DNA of 64,000 nt from Scleromitrula shiraiana (taxonomy: Eukaryota > Ascomycota > Leotiomycetes > Helotiales > Sclerotiniaceae), in NCBI GenBank assembly GCA_028455995.1, contig JABELC010000010.1, forward strand, positions 1,013,501-1,077,500, read 5' to 3'. Positions 32,753 through 44,187 of the stretch are shown piece by piece. The notes under the pieces are model-generated. The model ran no database searches and was not told where the DNA came from. It worked only from the letters and a program-made list of their open reading frames with translations. The translations under genes were made by a program, and so were the position numbers. Every line of letters starts with the position of its first letter. Position 1 is the stretch's first letter.

Positions 32753-35647
32753 TCAAGGAGCACCTCCCAATCCTATCCCCAGTCAGTAAACATGACAACA
32801 CCCCAGACGAAGATGAAGCCAAGCGCACAAAAACACATACCTGCAGCCAAAGCCAAATACCAAGTCCTACTAGCCCCACCATCCAACCAACCCCCATCAA
32901 ACCCACTCTGGGCAAAGAAATTCCACGAACTCCTAGCATCAATAATCGCCAAATTAGCCATCAGAATGCCCTTCCAACCCCCGACCACCGCATCCGCCCT
33001 CCCATTCGAAAAATACGCATTCCACTCCTCCGTCACAAACTGCGGCGTCCTCGTAAGCGTCGAATGCGGAAGCAAAGGCAACATATGAATACCCTCAATA
33101 TATTCAGGATTCGCGCCAAAATAAGTCGTATGATCGATTTTATTCTCAAACAGGATCCCCGAGACCTTGTTCCCTATAAAATTGCCTGGCTCGGCGGAAT
33201 TGTCGGATTCGTAGAGGAAATAATGCTGCAGCGAGCGAGCCGTGATGGCCAGCTGCAGGTTTCCTCTTGCTTCCATGTTGGAGTCTCCGGTTACCTGGCC
33301 CCACATTTTGAGGGCGTAGGCGGATAAGCTGTCTTCGGAGGAAGATTCTTGGTCTTTCCCGTCGAACGTTTCGTACAATCCGTGGGCCCAGGAATGGCCG
33401 TGGAACCAGTCGAAGTTTCGCGAGACGGGGAAATAGTTATCGAGCGAAGACGGATTGGCAAAATCTCGCACTAGCGTGTTGATGTAATCTTTGTTGAGCG
33501 GGATCCAGGATGGATCGAGATATCCGATTAGTGCGGCGGCGTAGACGAAATATGCGTAGTGGAAATGATGGTCGTTGTAGTAGGTGTTTCCGAAATCAAC
33601 ACCGCTGTCTCCGGTTGTGTAAGAGGCTGTAGATACTACGCCTCCCCATGCAGCTGTGTCTTATTAGTATAGTACCAAGATTGTCAGAGTTCGGAGATTG
33701 GAGATTCCTTACTTTCATATACCAGAGGATATTGTTGTTGATTGCTAGAAAACCTCGCAAAGTTTTGCTTCAGGGTATTTAAACCTGCTTGCGCCATTGC
33801 CGTATCACCGACTAGATCATGGAGCGTATATACTATCCCTGCAAACTTCGCAAGTGCCTAGAATTCATCAGTCAGTCCAAGAAATCCATATAGTTTGAGT
33901 GGGTAAATAAATAGCCACAAACCTTTCCACTATAATACATGGAATTCAAATTAGTCTGCGCCGTCATATTCTGCGAGACCTCACTAGCAGCCGCATTCGA
34001 AATAGCCGCTCTCGCAACCACCGTAACCTTATCTCTCGTAAACTCGCCCTTCGTAGGACTCCAAGGCGCAAACCCCAAACCCACCGGCAAACTCTCAACC
34101 AACGTCCAAGAATCCGCCACAACCGCCGTCGCCATCCCTTTCGTCGTAGTAGCCAACTGCACCCCGCCCCGAACACTACAATACGTATTGTCATCAAAAC
34201 TCTCCAAATGATGCGGCAACGCAAACATAACCAACGGACTCGCACTCAACCCCCCCTTCTGAAACCCCAGCGTATAACTCCCAGACGCCCCATCCACACT
34301 CCCACGCACACTCATCCCCGTCGCATAAGCACCACAGCCCTCATCGAAAACGCGCTCCGCCTCCGCCATCGCACTCGCGCTCGCAACCGGCACCTTCGCC
34401 ACCTGCACAACCCCGTTAAACCCGCTCGTCGCCCTCAACATCCCATTACTCACAACCTGCAAATCTAGCCCCTGTCCCGCCGCCGAGTACGCGTACACGA
34501 GCCACGTCTTGCCATCCTCGAGGAGGATGCTATATTTGCTGACGCCCGTTTTCGGCGCACTCTCCTTCGTCACCGTGCGGATCAACACGCCGCTTCTGAA
34601 TTCCGGCGTCGCGCCTCCGAATATTCCTGTCACATATCCCATGCCCTGAACGACGGGAAAGGTAATCGTGGGATTTCCGCCACTCCCAGAATTCAAATAA
34701 ACGAGCACACTCCCGTCCCCCCCGCCCCCCGTACTCAGCGTGCTCCCCACGCCCAACTCCACAGCCCCCAGCACCAAACTCTGAATCCCAATCGGATTGA
34801 TAAAATAGCCCGCCGGGTTCGCAGCAGCGTTCGGTCCGAATACTTTCTGATCGGAATCGATATGCGTGATCGTCATGCCCCAACTTGAGGTTACCCCGCC
34901 GCCCTTGGACCACGAGAGCGAGTACGGATGGGTCCAGGAGGGGGCGGTCTGAGACCCGAGTTGGAAGTTGGAGTAGAATTTGTTGGTTTGGAGGGGGTTG
35001 GTGTGGGGGAGAATAGAGAGACGGGGGACGGGGTGGTCGGGGCGGGTGGGCAATTGTGGGGCGGTGGTTGCGATGGGTACGAATATGTTAGGGGAGATGG
35101 CGGCATGATCAAGAGGGGCGGAGACGGCGGTGGTGGGTTTTATTTGGATTTCTGTCGTGGGAACTGGGATGGATGTGCTGAGGATGGGCGCGGATGTGGC
35201 GTGCCCTGAGGTTTGGAGGAGGGAAAGAAGGGTGCCGGTTGTAGCGGGGGGACGGGTGGGGGAGGGCAGGATTTGGATGGAGGTTCCGTGGGTGATTAGG
35301 GTAGTTAGGGAGATAGAGGGGTGGACGGATGTTGTTGTTATGGGGCGGGAAATGGTGGTTATTGGGAGGGAGACGGTGGTAGAAGGGGGGGATTGGTCGT
35401 CTGGGAGGAGGGATTTAGGTGAGAGGGATTGGGAGGAATGGTGTGGTGTTGATGTTGAAACTGCATGGTCTAGATATGAATGAGGAAAGAGAGGTTCTCC
35501 GGGGTGGAAAACTGGAGTAGGTTGATTGCTTTCCTTCTCGGCTTCAGAAGTCAAGTCCCGAGCATATTGAGGAGAATAAGGCGCACAACTGATGTTGGGA
35601 ATCAGAGTCTGCAGCACTATCGTTAGGAATAAAGATACGCTCTTCAT
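32753..35647 (-). CDS. Secreted endo-1,3-beta-glucanase, glycoside hydrolase family 81
   Basis: Four exons (35647..33923, 33857..33713, 33653..32841, 32772..32753) give 900 aa. A signal peptide (MKSVSLFLTIVLQTLIPNISC) leads a Pro/Ser/Thr-rich stalk to about residue 200. The GH81 domain starts near PRLSILPHTNPLQTNKFYSN. Catalytic-region motifs are YNDHHFHYAYFVYAAALIGY, FDWFHGHSWAHGL and DQESSSEDSLSAYALKMWG. The last intron (GTATGT..ATAG, 68 nt) leads to a 20-nt final exon ending LALAAGLGGAP. Reading through it instead gives a spurious hydrophobic tail. The enzyme cleaves beta-1,3-glucan, in fungi for cell separation and wall remodelling (Eng1/Acf2 type) or on external glucans. The long stalk suggests surface exposure. 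Confidence 0.95.
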
Positions 35648-37715
35648 TTTCCTTGTTAATAATGAGTAGTAGATATTTATCTTGAAGTTATAGAGATTTC
35701 TTGAAACAACAAGATATCTTGCCCTGACTTAAAGATACAAGAATGATATCTAAAAAGAATGAAGACAGGATTCAACAACTGTAAGTAATGAAAAGAAAGA
35801 TCATATGCACCATAAAAAGATCCCAAAAGAAGTTCCCCTCTTTACTTTATTCAAACCATATTCACCAACATATCTAGTGGGAAGACAAAAAATGTCACGT
35901 CTAAAATACTATCATCTTTCCTAACTTTCCCTTCCCTTCCAAGATTTCCCTCTAAACTATTAAACTTTATGTAAAAAGCAAAAGATGATTGGACTATAAT
36001 AATCAAATGAGCAATTCAATAACTCCCACTCAAGTCTCACACAATCAATAGAACAGAAAGAATTCGATAAGACCCCAAGAATGACTTCGGAGAATTTCGC
36101 ATCGCATCCCATGCAAATATGGGGTAAGTACCACAAGTACAAGTACCAGACGCGAATCCGGGGTAACAAAAGGCCCGTAAGGTTCCTCGAATCTTGAAAT
36201 CCCCATAGCTTGGTACTGTTGTGTTTTTTCTGTACCGATGTGTCACGGCCGCCCGTACGCTGGTGGTAAGTGACTCGAAAGAAAAGATTCGGTCCGTTGT
36301 ATGCCATGTACTTGTGAATGAATGTGCATCATGAGATAGAGTTTGGTGTTGTGATACATAGGTTAGTATGCATCATGACTCGTGAGTCGTGAGGGAGGGA
36401 GCGCCGCGCTGAAGTTCAGGAATGAATGAAATAATTGAGTGGTTATGAAATGCGATTTTGATTCCGAGGGTGAATTCCTAAGAGGTTTGGAAAAGAAAAT
36501 GGCACGCGATGTTCAGGTGAGGAATGTATTGGAGGGTTGAAGGGGGAATGTGTATTGCACGTGCCAGGAACGGGAGATGCAAGTTCGGATGATATGGAGA
36601 TAAACTTTCGGGATTTATTGATTCAAGGATCTAATTCCGGATATAATGGATATCAGATGAACATGATTTTTGTATTTCATGAGCCATGAGCTAAGTATAT
36701 GGTAGGTATATTACAATATGTACTACTGATATTTCTGCTCTTTTTGCAGCCAAGAGTGCTTCTTTTGAACTCTATCGTTCCGAAGGAAGTGAATGGATTG
36801 TGCTGAAATCATGAGTTGGATATCTGGTGATCCATGGAACTTCCATCCCTTGTGCCAGTGACCAATATTCAATTGGGCGAATGAACATAGGAAGGCCTAG
36901 ATTACGGTCTTCTTATAAATCAATCCCATTCTAGAAATCAAAGTCTACGTTAGATGCTATCCAAGATTTCGTAAGATACTGTTCCTCAAGAACTACCTTG
37001 AAGAAATATTTGCCATGTGAATTCAAGAAGGAAGCACTTCAAATTTAAAAACACCTGTCCAAATCAAATAGATCATGAATCGCGCTCGCGTGACAACAAA
37101 ACAATACTCGGACAGTACAAACAACCAAACATCTAACTGTAGATCTGTGAAAGGAAAGACAATAAAAATATCATAAAAACTAACACAATACAAAGATCTC
37201 AAGTCCAGCACATCATGACAAGTCAAGTCAAGTTAAATTCGAGTGCTTGGACTTCTAGAACAAAAACCATTCATATGGAGGATAGATACACTAACTTCGG
37301 AACTTTGTTTCGGGCTGTTATGTTCCGAACTTGGAGTTGAGTACCCATGCCGATGACATGTCGCTTGACAATGTCTGAGTTGTTATTAATGATGATGGAG
37401 ACTTGGCTAGGGACTCGAATTTCAATGATGATGATGTGTGTGTTTGCAGTGCTGCAAGAAGGGTCTTGTGAGAGGAGGTGTTCGGGTTTTACATGGTCAT
37501 ACAAATTCGACATGCGGGGTATGGAGATTTAATCACTGTTCCACATATAGGACTCGTGGGTATACCAACTACATAGTAAGATTACCTAGCTATCAAAATA
37601 GGTATAAGGTCGATAATAAAATTTTAGAACACATGTATGTGAAATGGAATAAATCATAATGATATGAATTAGTAGGTATATATATGTACACCACTTACGT
37701 ACATAGCTAGAAGTT
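35648..37715. other. Gene-free interval
   Basis: 2.07 kb upstream of the glucanase and downstream of UTP14. A 115-codon ATG ORF (36307..35960, -) has no motif. No repeat of note and no RNA gene was identified. Confidence 0.4.
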
Positions 37716-40640
37716 CTACAATAAAGGTTTGGACATAGGAGCGATAATGCCTTGTTTGACCAATACTCTTGGTTTCGTGGCATCCTGGAATGTCTCCTTG
37801 GTTGCCCATTCTGGCCCAACTGGTAATCGTAAAGACCTCTCATATTGCTGTCTGGTTTCGAAGGGATGTGGTAATTGTGATGCATAGTATTTGCCATTCT
37901 AAAGAACAAGCGGCATTAGTAAATTATATCAAATAACAAAATAGATGTAAAAAATATTACGTACCTTCTTGACACGTTTCTCGTTGATGATAACGCGTTC
38001 AAGTTTTGCATCTTTCCTCTTGTCTGCCTTGATGCCCTCCAACTTGGTAAGGAATCTTCCCTTGTTCTTCGCCTTTTCCCTCTTGCTCACACCATCTCCT
38101 ACCCAACTACCCCATCCAGGTAATGTATTATCGATGACCTTTTCATCTTCATCCTCGATGGTTTGATTCTTCTCTGCTTCGAAATCTCCAACTACATCAG
38201 CGCCAGCAAATGCACGTTTAATGAGCTCTTGATCTTTGATGGCGAATGGCAAGCGAACAGCGCCGCCATCATCACTATCGTCTTCGGAAGATACTTCAAG
38301 AGTTTGAGTAGTTTTTGATTTCGAAATCTTGGGCTTTGGTTGTTTGGCAATGACAGCTGCTTTTGATAGATCAAGCTCTTCTACATCCATGGCATTGTTG
38401 CTCTTGTGTCTTCTTTTCTTGGCTTCTGCGTTTGTGACAAAGTCGGATTTTATAGGTACCTTAGACCAGGCGCCACCCTCTGTAGCAACTTCGGGCTGTG
38501 CCTGTGAAGGTTTTGGCAAGGGTTTGCTCAACCCAGTAGCTTTCTTTGACTTTGATGTGCTCATTGCGGTTTTTGGTTCGTTATCTAACCCATGAATTAC
38601 CACGTCTTGATTATCCTCATCTTCCGAAGGATCAGCCTCCTCAAATTCGTTGGCCTTTTGTGGTTTGGTAGATACATCATTCGTCTTGTTGCTTCCAGGT
38701 CCAAATATCCTACGTCCAATATCACCATCTTCTTCATCCTCACTTGAACTTTCCTCTCCCGCGAGTTCCTTTCGCATTTCCTCCACCATAGCATCATTAG
38801 CCTGTTTACGAGATGCTTCTGCGTTTCGCATAAACTTCATATTGGCCAATTTTGAACCTGGGACCGATTCATCGACCGCATCCGAACCTCCAAGCTTTTC
38901 TAGGCGTCGGAGGAGTCGCTTTTGTTCAGCCTCGTCGTCATCCTCACTCATATCCTCGTCTGAATCGTCCATAGACTCATCCGAACCGTCCTCGAATTCC
39001 TTTCTCACTGCTTTACCTTCCACTCGCTTACGTAATTCCTCTTCTCTTCGTGCCATCTCCGTGATACCATCCCTAGCATCTTCGTCCCAAGCTGCCCGAC
39101 CTGTTGCCTTCGTAGCCTTTGCCCATTTGCTATTGCGATGCTTTGCTCCCATTCTCTCGGTAGCACGTCGTCGATCTTGAGCTTCTTGTTCATCTTCAGA
39201 AGGAACATAACCGCCTTCTTCCAGAGCTTCTCTATTGGCCCTCTCTTCCTTCTCACGCTGCTTTCGATGTACTTTACGATATGACTTACTCTTAATCTTC
39301 TTTATTCGCTTCGCCTTAACTTCTTCGCGGAAGAGTAGCTCTCGTGCCATTCGTAATTGATCCCTTCGGGCTTTAACTTCTTCCATAGATAGTTTATTCG
39401 TCTCCAATTCCTCAAACTCTCTAATTCGATCTTCGTCATCTTTACCACCTGCAGTAGCAAGACCACTCTCCTCCAGAATTGTTTGAATAGTGGCTTCAAG
39501 CTCATTGAATGGTTTGGATTGACCCGTCACCTGAAGTTTGTTGTTTTTGCGTGCTGAATCTGCATCCGGGTCCGCGAGAGGAAACATTAAATGATCTGCT
39601 CGTCGGTTATGCTTCACAGTATCTGTCCATCTATCCAATGTCTCCTTGCTCTTGTCATATGCTGCACTGCGATCCAAACGATCCTGCTGGCGTCTTGCCA
39701 ATGGAACCTCAAGCTTGCCAGAAATCTTTTTACCATCTCCCTTAGCATCCGACTCCAAGAACTTCAGAGATTTCTTAATATGCGGATCACTAATCTTAGG
39801 CAGCCCGAGATCTTCCAAAGTCAACTTATTTTTCGAGGTAAGACCAAAGTCTGAAGGTGTATTATATTCGCTAGCCCCATCACTTCGCTGCTTCGCGAGG
39901 ACTTTGCTCTCATTCTGTGGCAAATTAGCAATGAGGCTTTGCAGAGCGGCGAGTTTTGTTGGGTCCGTAGAGTCGTCTTCGTCGTCAGTAGATGTGGTAG
40001 AAGAATCATCACCGCTTTCCTCGCTCTCGTCGTCAGAACCATCTGCGCCATCGTCCTCGTCGTCATCTTCTGACGCATCTAGCATATCTGCAAGATCAAC
40101 TGCGCACTCTCCCAGATCTCCCTCTTCTAACTCAGAATCAGAATCTTCCCCCTCATCATCTTCGTCCAGGTTCAAATCCTTGGTTTTTGTGGAGCGTTTC
40201 TTTGAAGCTTTCTTGCTGCCCGTGGTTCCCGAAAAAGCAAACCCCTCATATCTTTCTTCGTCACTCTCTCCGAAAGCGTCGTCACTGTCAAGATCACTAT
40301 CATCATCACTATCGACCTCTCCCATTTTCCACGTATTCCCCTCGCTATCACTTCCCTCGTCAATATCTAATTCATCGAATCGACCCTTTGCTGGACCCTT
40401 CTTTTGTTTTTTGAAACTAGATTCCTCTTCACTATCCTCATCTTCATCACCGTCATCTCTGCTTCGTTTTCCAGGTCTATTGCCACCTTCAGCATGCCCC
40501 AATCGACTTTGTCTGATTTTGTGTCGCTCAGGAACTTGTTGCTGTGCGGCGGAAAATGCATCAATCGTCTTTCTTTTCGACTTGGTTCGAACTTTAGGCT
40601 GCTTTAGCAGCGATCTACCATGAGATTGTCTTCCAGGCAT
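37716..40640 (-). CDS. utp14: Utp14, small-subunit processome component
   Basis: Two exons (40640..37965, 37898..37716; 66-nt intron GTACGT..TTAG) give 952 aa. The start MPGRQSHGRSLLKQPKVR is followed by long acidic tracts (residues about 60-240). The Utp14 core follows: LEATIQTILEESGLA and KARRDQLRMARELLFREEVKAKRIKKIKSKSYRKVHRKQREK. The C-terminus carries LPGWGSWVGDGVSK and, across the intron, NGKYYASQLPHPFETRQQYERSL and GPEWATKETFQ, all Utp14 hallmarks. The protein acts in the nucleolus within the U3 snoRNP processome and activates the helicase Dhr1 in yeast for 18S rRNA maturation. It is divergent from the mL41 gene with 196 nt between starts. Confidence 0.96.
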
Positions 40641-40836
40641 AATTGTGCGATCACTCGATTGTCTTTGCGATGTCCTAGAATTGATGATGGACGATAGTTT
40701 ATCAATTTTATCGGGAAACTTTTTTTCAGTGGGACCCGGCTGATTGCGGCCGCTAGCGGATATCTGATTTGAGATCTTCGATATTGAAGCATTTGCAGAA
40801 CAAAATTTAATTTAAAGTCCCAATACTATCGCAATC
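40641..40836. promoter_or_regulatory. Bidirectional promoter of UTP14 and mL41
   Basis: Only 196 nt separate the two start codons, so the divergent genes must share promoter DNA. Both products serve ribosome production, cytosolic and mitochondrial respectively. No specific factor site was assigned. Confidence 0.6.
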
Positions 40837-41207
40837 ATGAGAGTCACTCAATGGCTGATGAAACGGCCATCTCGGCATGCCCTTACCACGAAGCAGACAA
40901 ACAAGGGATTCTACAAGGGTACCGGAACTGGTTCGACGGGTCGACATACAAAACATGGAGGATATATAATCGAATGGGAGAAAGTCAGGACTTATGTTGT
41001 GCCACCGAACTTGAGCACATTCAAGGTGCGATCTCCCAAATATATTGTTGGGAGTTGGGCATGTTGCTAATTGGGATATAGCTTACGCCTTTCGTGACGA
41101 GAACAATCAAGGCTCCTCGAGGTCGATTCGAGAATGATCCTAAAGGTGCATTCAGTGGGGAAGCATATCTAGCAAAGTGGAAGGATCTCTCTGATCATCA
41201 GATTTGA
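40837..41207 (+). CDS. Mitochondrial large-subunit ribosomal protein mL41 (yeast MRPL27)
   Basis: Two exons (40837..41025, 41082..41207; 56-nt intron GTGCGA..ATAG) give 104 aa. The sequence MRVTQWLMKRPSRHALTTKQ, then NKGFYKGTGTGSTGRHTKHGGYIIEWEKVRTYVVP and, across the intron, NLSTFKLTPFVTRTIK, matches the mL41 family (conserved KG.YKG.G, YVVP.L..FKL.P.V). The intron falls exactly at FK|LTPFV. The protein is a component of the mitochondrial 54S subunit near the tRNA exit region. The basic N-terminus would serve as a mitochondrial targeting signal. Length is typical for fungal members. Confidence 0.9.
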
Positions 41208-41704
41208 GCGGCTTTTATGGAATGGTATGACCGCATGATGTTTCTCATGCTGGGAGTTTTGGCTGATCGTATACAGGCTTATTGGTTGGGAAAATGGCGT
41301 TAGCAATTGTATAAAGATGTATTAACATAACGACTATAACATTATATCCTTATGAGTCGAATGTGATGGATTATGGAGCAGGTTCCTGAGAGTGTACGGT
41401 TGGAGGCTGGGTGTGCGTTTAGGCTGTGATATACCAGACAAGTCCTGTAAAGTTCCAGAGAACACGCTCATTTAGAAGATCTCCAAGTAAACCGATATCT
41501 GATGACTATCCAAGACGAAATGTATCCACATTGTATCATATATGTAGGAAACTTTACTCTCACTTATTGTTTTAAATTTCAATCAGTGAATTAGGTAGTT
41601 CCGAACATAGAGAGTACCCAAAATCATGAACGAAGTTTACCCTAAAGTGTGTGGTTACATTACGAATACTATTTTCAAAGTTTATATAGTCTTGTCCAAA
41701 CCCA
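41208..41704. other. Intergenic interval between convergent genes
   Basis: About 500 nt between the mL41 and archaemetzincin stop codons. It presumably holds both 3' ends, with no other feature seen. Confidence 0.4.
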
Positions 41705-43099
41705 TTACTCTTTCATGTCTATCCTTTCTAACTGCCCCAATCTTGCTCTAATCCACGCCTCAAATGCCGCAAAAAACTGCACTCCCCCAAACTTCTCGCA
41801 GAACTCCAACAATGCCTTATACCGCTCTACGCCATCTCCATCCATCCCCGTTGCCCTCTCCACCTTCGCCAAATCGACCGGACAGAGATATGGCGGTTGT
41901 CTAGCATCTTCCAAAATCGAAGCGCTTCCCTGCATGCAACAGGCATAGTATACACAGTGATCTATCCCAAAACAATGTCCCAATTCATGGCTTGCCGTGC
42001 GGCAAACACGACTTAACCAAAGCCCCGCCAACAATTTTGAAACCAAAGTTGAGATTGCACAGTTCTCTAACGAAGGAAGAGAAGAATGGCGAGTAACTGC
42101 TATCTCTAATGGGCTTCCTTCAATCGCAAAATGAGACTCCTTATCCTTTCCCAGTTTACCATTCTTCTTACTTACCAACCCATCGCAGCACCGAGACACA
42201 TAGTCTTCGCAACAACTAGCAGGCCAAGCATGATCCCTCGTAACCCCCTGTTTCTCATCTAAAGCCGGATTGTATCTCGCTCTCGAAACAACAGCAACTC
42301 TACTCCCTCCAAATGCCCTCCCACATACAAATTCATCCTCGTCATCTTCATAGAGATCTTGATCCACTAACATTATCAATGCATATGCATCACTTGGTAA
42401 AATAGAGATAGCTACGTCTAGAAGATCGTTGAGATTTAGCTGGTGGGGGTAAATTTTGGATGGGCTGACACGGTGTTGAATTCCTATCACTTCGTCGGTG
42501 GTGCGGAGCCCAACGTATGAGGGCTGGTTGGCGTTTCCCGCGGGTGATATGTTGGACCCAGATGTGATACTGTCATCCCATGGAACGAATTTCAATATCT
42601 CGGGATCCATTTGCTTGACAGGTAAACCGTGATAGAAAGCCTGAAGGTATTCAACCACCTCGCCCACCCATTCACCTATCTTCTCTCCCGTCTCCCCCTT
42701 ACCTCCTACACCTTCAACATCCGCCCACCCTTTCATAAAACCCCTCTCCCCATTCCTGTCAATTATCGGTGGTCCAACAACATAGATGACTCTCCTGCCC
42801 CCCTCATCTTCTACTTTATTCCTATCACGACTCCTAATCCAGCTCCGTAGACTTTGAGCAGGATACTTAGGATCTAAATCTAAATCATCGTTTGGAAGTA
42901 CTAGGGGACCAGGAAACGTAGATTCAATTTCAATTTCGGGTAGATTATGAGCGAGAGAGTCTGTGATAGACTTCTTAGTTGCACCAGATGGAGTGGTGGC
43001 TGCTGCACGAAGGGATGGAGAGGGACGGGTATATTGTGCTGAGGGATGGGGGGTGGTTCTGAGGTTTTTATGGGTGCAGCAGGTTGCAGATAAAGGCAT
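41705..43099 (-). CDS. Archaemetzincin-like zinc metalloprotease (peptidase M54)
   Basis: A single exon of 464 aa. The zinc signature HELGHCFGIDHCVYYACCM near residue 370 fits the archaemetzincin pattern HExxHxxGx3CX4CxM, followed by the conserved Cys in LCPVDL. HExxH plus the third His forms the catalytic zinc site, and the Cys set binds a second structural zinc. The upstream region (LRTTDEVIG, LNDLLDVAISILPSDAYALIMLVDQDLYED, FVCGRAFGGSRVAVVS) is the family's metzincin core with its long beta strand. The N-terminal 70 residues are Ser/Pro/Thr-rich. The physiological substrate of M54 proteases is not established. The archaemetzincin converges with mL41. Confidence 0.9.
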   Translation of the reverse strand: MPLSATCCTHKNLRTTPHPSAQYTRPSPSLRAAATTPSGATKKSITDSLAHNLPEIEIESTFPGPLVLPNDDLDLDPKYPAQSLRSWIRSRDRNKVEDEGGRRVIYVVGPPIIDRNGERGFMKGWADVEGVGGKGETGEKIGEWVGEVVEYLQAFYHGLPVKQMDPEILKFVPWDDSITSGSNISPAGNANQPSYVGLRTTDEVIGIQHRVSPSKIYPHQLNLNDLLDVAISILPSDAYALIMLVDQDLYEDDEDEFVCGRAFGGSRVAVVSRARYNPALDEKQGVTRDHAWPASCCEDYVSRCCDGLVSKKNGKLGKDKESHFAIEGSPLEIAVTRHSSLPSLENCAISTLVSKLLAGLWLSRVCRTASHELGHCFGIDHCVYYACCMQGSASILEDARQPPYLCPVDLAKVERATGMDGDGVERYKALLEFCEKFGGVQFFAAFEAWIRARLGQLERIDMKE

Positions 43100-44187
43100 G
43101 ATATGATGACTGGAGCGTTTTTGAACTTGTTTATCAAGAGTTCAGTATCGCATGTTTGAGGACTTTGGAATGTTCATGAGTGGATGACTATTCGGTAAAT
43201 AGTTGTGTTATTAGGCACCACTCGAATTAGTCTATTTGGCTATGAGTACATATTAAAATTGAAATACGAAATGGTGCGTTAATGTCAGCGTAGAATGCAA
43301 AATTCATAATCCATCAACAATTTTCTTAGATCAGAAGAGAACGTGGCAATCACGAGATTCTCACGTGTCGATATGTTTCGTTTCAAACCTTTGAAAACAG
43401 ACAACAAGCAGTAACCTTGGAGCCATGAAATAATAGCAATATCATCCAAGAATTCGTCTCACCATGTCGTCTCAACTTTATGACCTCTTATTTTTATTTC
43501 TAAATTTGTCTCTCAAACAATATCAATTATTCTCCTACAATAAGCCTCATCCGAAAAAAGATCCACATAGCGCCAACGGTATATCTTTCCTCATTAAGGA
43601 GAGTCTATGTCAACGTATCGTTGTTGGTATTCACTTTGATATAATTTGCAATGATCATTTTCAAGGCTCACAATTCGTAGAGAAAGCAGAAATTAGTGAA
43701 TGAGTAAGGGTCGAGCATATTAATAATTATTAGAATCCATCCTTTTCATCTCCAAGCTATCTGTATCAAATCCGTTGACTACAGAGATCAAATTCAACCA
43801 CAAATGCTATGCTATGTATAAATTTAATGCCATGCCAATTCCCTCATCAAATCAGGTTCCCAAACTCAGGGTATTTCCCACCCCAATCACGCCCCAAAGT
43901 TTCCTGTCAAAACAGACTTCAAATCCAAAGAAGCATCCTTCTCAATCCAGATTGAGATTTCCTTTCGTAGACCAAGCCTTTCGACCGCTCTTTCCACACC
44001 CTTATGATGTGATCTTCCAGACGCCCTGTAAACGCCAGCCCAATGCAATGTTGTATGTAGGTTCTATCTAACCTTCATAAGAGAGTAAAGAAATGAGATA
44101 TAGAAAGATATTTGATCCTTCATAAAATGAATACAAAAGAAATTCGTCAACCCTTCCATGCCAAAACAACCCGATCTAGGAAAAATA
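43100..44187. other. Gene-free interval
   Basis: 1.09 kb upstream of the archaemetzincin and downstream of the cyclin. A plus-strand ATG ORF at 43464-43703 (79 codons, good start context) and one near 43775-44071 have no recognisable motif, and I could not splice them into one model. Confidence 0.4.

Noticed and set aside
34200..35480. Long plus-strand ORFs opposite the glucanase
   Set aside because: They are antisense shadows of the GC-rich GH81 exon, whose signal peptide and catalytic motifs fix the true strand.
35960..36307. 115-codon minus-strand ATG ORF upstream of the glucanase
   Set aside because: Cys/Trp-rich composition without a family pattern; it lies in the presumed promoter of the GH81 gene.
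43464..44071. Plus-strand ORFs between the archaemetzincin and cyclin genes
   Set aside because: The first has a good start context, but I could not find a splice join or any recognisable domain.
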